From Rhea pennata (taxonomy: Eukaryota > Chordata > Aves > Rheiformes > Rheidae), in contig NC_084668.1 of NCBI RefSeq assembly GCF_028389875.1, positions 19,177,993 to 19,241,992 on the forward strand: a DNA stretch of 64,000 nt. Direction: 5' to 3'. Position numbers and translations under genes: made by a program. Numbering within the stretch: position 1 is the stretch's first letter; every line of letters begins with the position of its first letter. Shown in pieces: positions 12,401 through 24,400 of this stretch. Below the pieces are notes generated by a model. That model did not search any database. It saw nothing but the letters and a program-made list of their open reading frames with translations, and was not told the origin of the DNA.

Positions 12401-15400
12401 TTCCACAAAAGTCATACGCTATTTTTAAATGCTTACAGCATAGAACATTTCCTACAGCAATATGAAATATTTTATGTGTGTCTTAAATAATCTTCTGAGA
12501 ATTATAGTTCTATTGTTCAGATGCTCTCCTGAGCAATCTTTTAAGTACAGCATTTAAGTGTATAATCAAACACTTTTAGTTTTCTTGTGGTTCTATTGAT
12601 TTTATTAAGAGTGAATAAAGTACACTATAATTGTCCATGAGAGAGAGAAAAAACTGTAGATCCAAGTTCTTCTTTTGCTTTATAGACTGAGTAACATTAT
12701 TAATTTGCAATTGAGTTGCTATGAATTTACACTTGTCTGATTAATGCAGGCATATGGCACTTTGAATTTCAACTGTTCAAAATGTCTTTCTACAAGCATT
12801 TAATATTGTTAAGTGATATTTAATGTGCTCTTTCTTTCTCTGCTTGTTTGTGCAGTTTATTCCTATGCCAGTACTTTATGGAGTCTTTCTTTACATGGGT
12901 GCTTCATCTCTAAAGGGAATTCAGGTAAAATGAGTTTAAGAAGCGTGTTTTACTGATGCTTGCTTTAGAGTGTGTAACTATATTTATTACATTATTTTAT
13001 TCTCTTTTGTGTATAATCTTAAAGGAATATTGCCAACTTTAATTTCTTGAAAGTGACTCATTAAAATAAGAGAATGGATTTTGTCTAAATGGAGTATTCC
13101 CTTTAGGTAATATGCTCCAAATTTTTATTTTTTAGGTGCTGTTTTTTCTGTTCTTTCTTAGTATATCAAGGGAATTTTGGTTGAGCCTAAAAATTCTGTA
13201 AAAACCATCAGGATCTCTTCCCTCTCTCCCCTGCCTCCCGTTCACTTGCTTGCCTGCTGCCTTTTCAGCTTCCAAGTTGGTGCCTTTGTAATGGTAAACT
13301 TGATCTTGAACCTTGCCTATAGGCAGCTTTTGGCTAACTGGCCTAAAACTAACACAGTGGAGATCTTGAAGATCTTTCTTGTACAAATAAATGCCTCAGG
13401 TAGGGAAGCAGAACTGTAGCAAATCCTGTGCTACTTAATTTCTGGCCTCCAGGATGAAGGGCAGGTCGAGTGAGGACAGCCTTCCTGCAGGGGCCTGAAA
13501 TGGGAGTCCCTGGCCCAGGCCAGCCACTGCCACATTCAAGGCAGTTTTGGTAATAGTAGTGATGGTGCCACCTCTCCTGGACTGCTGCGGTGTTAAATGG
13601 CACACTTTCAATCCTTCAGGCCATGTGACACAAGCACACTCAAAATTTCTAGTGCTTCTCTGTTCGTTGTTGAAAGTTGGGGTGTTGATACACATTCGTG
13701 GACAGTCGAGAAAGAACAGTCATAAAGTCAGTTGTGACATAAATACAAATTAACACTATGCAAACTGCTGTCACATACAGAGAACAAAGAATATGCCTGA
13801 TTGTTTCTTTCAGTTTATTTAATGTTTTGATTGTGAGTTAAGTGTCTTGTTCTTTTTTATCTCATTTATAGGCAAAGCTGCCAATGTCTCCTATTTTTGA
13901 CTGCTATTTCCTATTCAGAGACTCTTCTTTTATAGCGTTGCCTAGCTCTTATCTTTTGGGTTGAAATTCTAAGAAATGTTGTTTGGCTTTTACTGAACTT
14001 TATAATTTCAACTTGATATGATTCAGTTGTTTCTCTGAACATGGCTATCCGATAATGCATTATGCAGGAATGTTTTTAAAACATCCTAAAATCTTTACTT
14101 GGAAAACTATTAGTGCCCTCCTCACCCTTTTCCTCCTCCAGCTTGGGACAAGGAATTGAGATTTGAAAAGATGGCATTTGTAGGAGGATGTACTTTTTGC
14201 TATTTCGGGAGGGGGAACCCTGCTTAAATCTGGCTGAATTATAAACCATTAAGAAATGCATTTTGCACAAGCCCAATAAAGATTCCTGAAACTTGAAATT
14301 CCTGAAAATTGTGTGAATACAACATGGTTTATCCCCTGCTGGGAAAAGCAGTGTATCCACCATCATCACTGAGCCATAGCAGCTGACCCAGAGTTGACAG
14401 CTTGAAGGCTTAGTGAACCGTAACTCTGTGACTGCTTCAGGTCAGTACAGAGCCAAACAAGTCTGAAAACATGAACTTTTCATGTGTATTCCTAATGGCT
14501 TTGCAGGTGTCTTGCTGGCTTCCTTTTTTTCTGTGGTTTTGTGAAGAGTATCTCCTATTATGTGCAATACAAGAAAAGGGGGCAAGCTGGGATAAAATAT
14601 CTGGAGAAGTGAACTGGAAAAAAACGAGCTTAATTAATGATAAATAAAGACTGAAGAGATCCTTTAGAGATCACCTTTCTGTGTATTAAAGGAAGCAAGG
14701 CTAGGTGGAAAACCAAATTTTGGATTGTACTAGAAAGGCAGTGTAATAATGCATATACCTATTAAGATCAGCTAGATTCCATTCTCTTTGAGTAGATTCA
14801 CATTCAGTTTGAATTCAGTTTTGCCTAACTTTTTGAGTTATTCTTGATTTGAAAGCTTAGCAATAGTATTTTAAAGTACTTATTTTCTTGGTGTACAACA
14901 CAGTTTGCAGTTACGAGCAGGATGTGTCTTGCAGTACACGATCTCCGAGCAGAACTATGATAGAATTATCTAGGGAGACAAATGAAGATTAAAAATGAAA
15001 GGAATTTGAGACTGATGAGTAACCACATAGTTAAACTTTACTTAAATAATACAGGGTCTCATTCTTACTGTGGTGGTTCAGCTGTAGAGAATATTAGTCT
15101 TGTACCACCATTGGACTAGTATAGCTTCCGGCCTCATGACTGTAAATGAGATAGTCTCTTCCTGTGTGCCTGAATTTCTACACATAGTTTTTGTCTTTAG
15201 AATAAGCCTGATTCTTAAGATATTATAAGGCAATGTTTGGCATGGCTACCAGCATAAAGCTCATTTTGATAATATATTTTTTTTTATATTTCTCTTTCAG
15301 CTTTTTGATAGGATAAAGTTATTCTGGATGCCTGCAAAGCATCAGCCAGATTTCATCTATCTGAGACATGTCCCTCTTAGAAAAGTCCATCTCTTCACTG

Positions 15401-18400
15401 TAATTCAGCTGAGTTGTCTTGTACTCCTGTGGATTATAAAGGTTTCAAGAGCTGCCATTGTCTTTCCTATGATGGTATGTATTTTTTTTTATTCACTCTA
15501 AAAATCCATTTCTTTCTCACTTGCAGTTATTACTGAGGAAAAAATATTAACTGTGGAAAGATAATTACAATATTTCTTGGACTGAAAATTCAAGGGCAAT
15601 TCTTCATATTGTATAAGTAAAGAAAAATTATACATATAACCAGAAGTCTCAGTCTAGGTTGTGCTCCATTTATATTTGTGGATAGCCTAACTGTAAATTC
15701 TGTTAGGGGAAATTCTAGATCTTTTTTGTTTCTAATTACTTCAGATTTTTATATAAGGAGTAGTGCTTAATCATTTTACAGAAAGAATGTTCAGTCAGTA
15801 AGGAAGATTATTTATTGCCAGAGGAGCTTTACTGATAGTTCTGTCTCTTCTTGACATAAAATAAAAATCTATTCTGCTGCTTAGGTAATTTCTCTTTGAT
15901 TATTTCACCAATTGAAAGTAAAATAATATCTTGTATACTGACATCAGTGATTTTTAAATGTTCCAAACCATGCTTTTTCTGAACAACACAGACCAGCTAT
16001 CTGCCTGTCCAAATTGAAGGATAAAATTCCAAGTGTAAACTGTGGTCGCTTTTGAAAGTGTTCCTATACAAGCATATTTGTAATAGTTATTTGCTTAATT
16101 TCCTAGCTGTTTGCATATATGTCTTTCCAGGTCCTAGCTTTGGTGTTTGTCCGAAAACTCATGGATTTCTTTTTTACTAAACGAGAGCTCAGCTGGTTAG
16201 ATGATTTGATGCCTGAGAGCAAGAAAAAGAAACTGGAAGATGCTGAAAAAGAGGTGGGTCATGATTTCAATTTTTATTTGTAACACAAAACTAAAGTCTC
16301 TTCAAGACATTTAGAGAAAATTTTATAACCAAGAAATACTCTGTGCATCAGGTAGATTTACGATGTCCAGACTTCATCTAGTATTTTCATATTTTTCTTA
16401 TGTCATCTTAAGGTTACAAATCTAATATGAGATTTTTGATGTGGATGTCTATTAGATGTGGCTTATGCTGCTGTAACATCATACAGCATAATGTCTACAA
16501 TGTTCTCTGGGGTTGCTCCTGAGACTCACTTAGATGAGGCTGGAGTGACATACCTGTGCCTGTACTAAAGCCCTCAAGTGTCCAGGGTATTTTGACGCTG
16601 TATCAGGACCAGTGTAGTCCCTGGTGGTGATGCTGAGGAGAGTATTGCAGCATTTAAGAGGCAGGATGAAATGTTGAAACAGGGCAGATTCTCATAGAAT
16701 TCTACTCATAACCTTCCCATATTTTGACAGTGAAATACTAGTAACTACTTTTTGATTGTAGTTTTCTAGTCAGTTTTGCAATTTGGGTAGTATTTTCATC
16801 CAGGCCATGCTTCCTAGGTTTCATGTTTGAATATCATGTAAAACAAATTTGAAAACTAAAGTCAAAATTTGTTTTTCTTCTTTGTGTTTGTGTATGCGTG
16901 GTTATTTGAGAGCTCTTCCCAAAATTGAATTTAAGCTTCTAGGTTTGCAATTCCTAGTCTACATTATCTTTTTTACTCTTTTTAAAGTTATGTAAAACAC
17001 CAGCCCTTCTTCCAGTTTTCTAGTACCTTTTTCACAAATTCTTAAAGATGGGCAGTTTGTGATTGAAGTTTCAGCAGTCAGCTCTTTAAACGCACCAGGT
17101 CCAGGCAATTTGCAAATATCTCATGCATTTAGCACCTCACCAAGCTGTGCTTTCTATGTTTGGGACTGAAGTTTTTCTCCCTTGTCACTGGTATTTATTT
17201 ACTTGATCAGTGTCAACTATTAGGGGACATGAGTACTGTGTCCCTAAATCATTGGCCCATGTAAATGAAGGGCAGCAAGAAGCGTTAACTGCAGGAGCAG
17301 TAGGTAGGATATGTCCATGCCAGGACATGTCAATGCTTCTGCTCCAGCACTTTTGGAGGGAGGTGCTGTGCAAGGCTGGGGAGGTTGGGGGACATGAAGG
17401 TGCAGACTATGCCATGTAGTGCTGGCAGGCTGTAGTTGCTTCAGGCAGGAGTACTCTGAGGACTGCCAAGCATATGACCTCTCAGATGTCCTGAAGACCT
17501 CTGCAAAGCTTAGAACCCTTGAGGCATAACCTTTTGGTGGTACGAGAGTACTCCAAGAAGTAGACTATGTGAATGGATAAATCAGCAACTTATCTTCAAG
17601 GATGCCCTGAGATGTGATCTCAAGGACAATGAAATTGTGCGTAAGGATTCCCACTGGTAAGTCTATTTGCAGAAATAGGACATGAGCTAATAAGTTAAAC
17701 ACACAACTATGAAAACTGGATTTATTGCCTTTTGATTCTTTTGTGACCTTTGACAACTCACTGTTTCAGCTGTAACCCAGGAAACTGAAACTTACGTCTT
17801 TGAGACATCTAGCATATTTTATAGGGTATATTTTGAGGAAAAGATTCTACCTAGGTGATAAATGTCATTATTATTATTTACTATGTAGGAACTGTGTGTA
17901 AAACTCAAAAGATGTAGTTCATTATTTTCTTACTTGAACTAAAGCAAACCAGAGAGTTGTTTCACCAAAAGATCTGTTGTCAGCACAACTCAGACTAACC
18001 AAAAGTATTCAAGACCCTCTTCCTGTGGGTCTCATTACTGAAAAGAACTCTTTCCCTGATATCCTTATGTTTTGGTTATGTGTCACTTTCTTTCCCATGC
18101 TTGATAGTATGGCATCAGAAAACAAAACTGGGAAAATCTACTGGTGTTACTTTATTTCATTCACTGTCTATGCTGAGAGGTTATTTTTTACATATTTTGG
18201 CATTTCTAAATATTTGGAGCTATTATTAAAACTGTTTAACTGTCAAAAACTTAAGAAACTGTGAAGCCTGGAAATGACAAAATTAACTAGTAATAAAACT
18301 TCTGACAAGTAGCCTAAAGAATTAATTGGAGAGTTGCTGTCACACGACTTTTAAAAATAGAAATATTCTACCCACAAGAATATTCAGAAATACAGTTGAC

Positions 18401-21400
18401 AAGATCTGAAACTTATTTGATTGGATCATAATTTCATCACCTAGGTTGTTTTTACATTTTTAGGGCATTTTTTCTAGGGTTTTGTACATTTATAGTGGAT
18501 ATTATATATGCCTTCTTCTCACAGATCTCCTTTGGAAGCCACTTCGATGTTAATCAGTTAAGTCTCTTTGAGACAGGACTGAATATTTGGAGAAAAGAAA
18601 TGTTTTGACTTTTTAAATAGTTGTAATAGTAAAACTTAGAGGAAATAAATTCCTGTGTAGAAAGGATGTACGTTCTGTTGGTTTAGAAAATTGTACCGAT
18701 GCTTCAAGCTGATGCCAAATTATCAATATGTGTGGTGCATGTGGGTTTTTAGGTGATCTGATGTCTTCTGCCAAGCCTCTCTAAGCCTCTCTTCTGGGGA
18801 GAGCCAGTGTCAGTTTAGTTCACACTTTCCAAGAAGCACCAGGGAAAACTGATAAAAGGCCAGCTAGAAAGGGGGTAGAAGAGGAGGTTGGTGTGCCTTT
18901 CTCATACACACAGAGCGCAGCAGTCTATTCCGGGATTTGCTGGTTACGTTCATGCGAAGGCCTGTCAGCTTTCTGGCAGCTACCTTGTTACACAATACGC
19001 GGACTCCTCTTCATGGTTCGCTTGATTACAACAAGAGCTGGACAGCATTGGGTGAGAGTGTGTGCAATCACCTGACCACACGGCTGCCTGTAATTCAGGT
19101 ATTAAGCTACTGTTATTTCTGAGGTGGAAGTTCATAGGTAGTCTGGAGCTCTTGTGAGAGGTGCTGTGGTTTTCCTGACCTAACAGGCTGTGCGGTATGG
19201 TGTGAGCCTCCAGAGTTAGTCTTCCTTTGAACAGCATAGACCCTTGACTTTAGGACCAAGGCAGCCCTGACCTTACATAGTTGAAATTAAGCCTAGATCT
19301 CTAAGGGGTGCTTCAGATTTACATTCTGAAAAATGGAGAGGTCTTATTTTCCCTGGTTGTTACAGGCTGAACATGATACTTGAAGGATGTTGTTTTGTTC
19401 TCCCCCACCCATAAGATAAAGAATTCATGAATCTGTAACTATTTGACAAAAAGATTTTTGGTATATATCTTTCCCAGTTCTTTTTACTCCCTGTTACTCA
19501 TAAGATGCATTTTTCACTGTTTAATGGAAAACTAATTTTGCTGTCTTATTTCACTATCTTTCATTGCAATCAAATTTTACCAATAATAAAACTGTGGAAA
19601 CTTAAATCTAGCTTCCTAATATTTGCATTTTAACAGTGCAGTGAATATATATCTTCTCATGCACGGTATTTAAAATTCACTATACAAATTGCTCACTCTG
19701 TGTGACTATCTTTTCTCTTTCTTTATTGCTACGAAAGTGCCTCCTCTATTTGGCATTGGAAAATAACATTAAGTGAAGAGCTTTAAAATACAGCTTTTAG
19801 AATGTAAAACATTTAAATTTAGAACAGTTGAAAAGTATCCTTATTTTAGTAAATAATATTAAGGAAAAGGGGGAAAAGAACTGAAGTACATAAAATTCAC
19901 TTTTCACAGCATCGTATAATTTTTCACATGTAAATTCCTTCCTCCTAGGAAGAGCAAAGTATGTTAGCAATGGAAGAGGAAGGGACTGTTCAGTTACCAC
20001 TAGAAGGACATTACAGGTAAAATATACCTTTCCTCTTTTAGGTGAGTTGCAATTAAACAAATTAAATAACCATACCACAATATTTATTCTTAATGGTCAG
20101 TGAATGTCAGAAGGATGTGTTTGCTAGCAGAGTACGGATAGGTGAACTAAAACATACAGTGGAGTCTGTCGTGACTCCTTTCTAGTCTTTCCACATGATC
20201 TTACAGTCTCTAAGAAAAGCACACGCTAGTTAGAAATTTTGTCTTGAACAGGACTGAAGGACCAGGCTGGTAATAGTGAACCTTAGCTTCTGACATGCAC
20301 AATGCAAAGGGAAGATGTACGGCAGGTCAGTCCTTTCACCCTGACTGTAGCAGGGAGTCGAGAGAAACCAGGAACACACGCTAGAAAAATTAGGTCCTTA
20401 CAGTAATGCATTTTAAAACATTCTAATTAAGATCCTAGCTATATGATATAGTAAGTGAATTAAGAACAATCCAGTACAGGTAATAAATAGATGATATAAA
20501 AAGAGTGACAACCTGTGTTACAGGTACTATACACACGTACTATGTACATGTACTATAGGTACATGACCATACAGACTTATTCTCATTTACACAGTTTTCA
20601 GAAAGAAAATTCTTAATAAAGACTTGGAGTGTCTCCTGACAGGAATTTCTGCATTAACATGAGTTCATAGGAACACAGTTTTAGAGTAGCCTTCTCTTAC
20701 AATTTAATATAAAGCTACCCTAGTATATCCTAAGGTAAATAGGTATATTATTTTATCTTCTGTGTGTTGAAAACTACTGGCTTATTTTTTACTTTCAATG
20801 CATAACATTTATGGTGTTCTTTTTTGTTCTTTTGTTCTTTTATTCTATTAACGAATATCCTTTTACTCTATACTAGCATAATTTACAAATATCATTTTAC
20901 TCTGTATTAGCTTAATTTGTCTTGAGATGTGGCCTATATTTATCTATAGTGTGTTTGCTTATGTAGCTCTAAGCTGCCTAAATAACATCTCACCTTTTCT
21001 ACTGGAAGGGTCACAGGCCTACAGCTAATAAAGGGATATCAGGATAATGTTTGATAAACTGGTTCCCCCAAAAGCTGTGTAATCAAGCTTACTAAGTATA
21101 CAAACATTACTCAGAGTCCAGATAAATTTAGCTAAGGGCATAAATCATGCTTAATAAGGTTACATGCTTAAGGTTATTGATTTGTTTAATAGGATCATTT
21201 AAAAGAATTTTAAATCATTTAAATCTTTCTTGAGGTTTTTGACTGCTTTTAAAATAGTTTTAAAAGCAGCTGATGTTTGAGAGCATGTGCAGTTTGAGAG
21301 CTGTAGGACTGTGAGACCTCGGACAAATTATTTAACTTCACAGTTCATCATTTTTATCCATCTGTAAGTTGGAAGTGACATGATACATTACATTTTATTG

Positions 21401-24400
21401 ATGTTACAAGGATTATTTTGCTTTTGGGGGCAAAAATACTAAAAAAAGTGCTAAATGCACTAGAGTATATAAGTCCATTGTTCAGGATTCTTGAGTTTTA
21501 ACACAATTTTTTACTTATTTTACACTTACTTATTATCATCATTATCAGTTTTCAAGGACTATTGTAGAATTAATAAGTAACAAAGACACATTGTTCATTG
21601 TTTTATTATGCATTTACTTTTACTCTTGCCTAGAGATGACCCATCTGTGATAAACATTTCTGATGAAATGGCAAAAACTGCTGTGTGGAAGACATTGCTG
21701 ATATCCTCAGAGAATGCAAAAGATAAGGAGTCAAGCTTTCCTTCTAAAAGGTTTTAATTTTTTTTTTAATACAGTATAATTTACATACTGGTGACAAGCA
21801 AAATATTAGAATATTTTACTAGGAAATAGATTTCTAATACCTTGCAATTTAATTTCTTGAGGATTCCTGTTATTTATGTCCTATCAAAATATTTTGAGCT
21901 CAAAACACAAATTCACTGTCTGTGTAAAAATAGCATAAATATTTGCATGCTACTTAGTTACACTACTGTGGAAAATGAAGTTGAGCATGCTTGATGCTTG
22001 TGTAATGAACCACCAGCCTACACCTGGATACTGTACAACAGGTGTTGTGTTTTGTTTGCTTGTTTGTTCTTTCATCTTAAAAAAAAGAAGTGGTCATCAC
22101 TGCCTGGGAATATCTACATGGAGAGCTTAGTACTCTTAATGTGTTCCACTAACATTTTATTTAAAAAAAAATATTCTAAGATTGCATCACTTCTGGTCAT
22201 ATTTCTATCTATCTACTTCACTTGTACTCAAAACAGTTGATTACCCTTTAAAGTCTAGTCCAGATAAATGTAAAATGAAGCCAGGATGTTTTATGCTAGA
22301 CAATTATTATGGGAATAATGACATTAAATACAAGGTGATATTATAAGGGAGATTTTCCTGTTTCCATAGATTTTAAATTTAACAATATTTTCTACTTAAT
22401 TGTTCCATGTCACATTTTTGTCATAAGCTCCCCTTCCTAATCATTCTAGAAGCTGATTCCCCAAAGGTAAGACCCTGTCCCTCAACCTTTTCCTTGATTG
22501 TATCTTCCTATTCTAAGTGTCATCTAGGAACCCAAATCACTTTGTTTAACTTTTGGGGAGACAGAATGAAAAGAAACCTCAAATAGGAAGGTAAAAATGT
22601 CTTCATCAAAGTCCTTAGTATGATAATTTGAACTATATTATGTATTAAAATTAGAAACAGTAGGCAAGTATATTTAAGTTCTAAACTGAATTTATTCCTA
22701 GAATATTTTTGCAGTAGTTGTGTAGTATTTTAAATGTAAAATGACATTCTGCCTATTTCTAAATCTAGTGTTTAAAACAAGCTTGATGTTTGAAACATCT
22801 AGTCATTGTTTTTTGGGGGAAAGATGCTGTAAGGGAAAATAAATGCCAAGAAAAATCTTTTTTTAATTTTGTCACCCCAAAATGGCATGCTGCCTTTCAG
22901 TGTTGTTCTTTTGCTTAAACAGCATAAACAAGATGAACAGTTGACCAGAGAATCAGACCCAGGAAGCAGTTCACTGTCGTTTAATGCTCTTATACCATCA
23001 GTTGAAATAGCACTGCAGTTCTGTTTTGTCTTCCACTCTACACACAGGCTGAAAAGAATCCAGTCACAGTGAAGTTAGCGTGATGCATGGGAGAGGGATG
23101 TACAGTTGTTTTTTCTTTTGTGGGTATAGTGTCCAGGCTGTGAAAGCCTTGAGAATAAGAAGAAACTTATGTGATACATTCACAGCCATGTGGTCTGCAA
23201 CAGTTGCAATTTTTCTGCTTCTTTGAGGGTATGAAATGGATTGTGTGTGTGTGCATATGTGTATACACACAGATATATATACATATATATATACACACAC
23301 ACATATATATATACACATATCGATGTTTATATAATATGTATTTTTTTACCTGAAGTTTTCAAAGATCCTTTGAACAAGGATCATCCACATAGACTGTGGC
23401 TCAGAAAACACTGGTAAAAGATAATCTGCACTAAATAGAAGCTCATTTTTTAATGAGTTCCTTCTGTTGAACCTAGGTTTTTAATCTGTTCTGGTGGCTT
23501 TGCTTGTGAAAACAAGGACTCAGGCCAAAATGAACTAAGGGATCACAGTCTAGTTTTAGGGTTTTAGGCAGAAGCATCCTGTTGTAAATGAACAACACGC
23601 AAAGAATCTGAAATCCTACTTTTTCATGTGCTGTAGCGTGTTTCATATTCCCAGACAGAATAGTTTCAAATCATTTTGAATTCAAAGAGCTCGCTTTCTG
23701 ATATGAACAAACAAACAACATCATTAATCTTAAATCATATTAGAGACAGAGCTAGAGACATTATATTCCTAAATGCACATGCTATTACATGAAGGTATAA
23801 TTGGTCCTATGTAGGTATTGAAAATAAATAAAAGCTTAGATTGGTGCCAGTTGTAAGAATAATTTGTGCAAATGATCAAGACAACCAGTATTACATTATA
23901 CAACTTTCTTCTGTGAAGGTATCTGTCTGTAGGGAAAAAAAATTGTTTTCTCATTCTGAAACTAATTTTACTGATGCTTTTTGAAGATCAGCTACAGAAG
24001 CATTTAGTACTACTTTTACCTTTTATCAGGTCTACTTTCCAATATTAATATCCCCAAATAATAATATATATTAAATATTATAATCAAACAATATATATTT
24101 ACAGTATCAAACAGTATATATTTTACATTTAATATTAATTTATAATATTAAATATTTATATAAAATTAAAATTTTAATATTTAGTATTAAATAACAAAAT
24201 AATTAATAGAAGTAGAACAAATTATGATACTGTATTTTGATTTCATATAGTGCCTTTTATGTAAGGCATGATAAATTAACAACTTGGGATGATTTCTGAA
24301 ATACATGAACTCTGAAAGGTCTTGCTGTTAATTAAATACTGAATTGACTTAGCCAATAAAAGACAGGCTAATAATAAACTAGATCTCCAAAGAAAGATTT

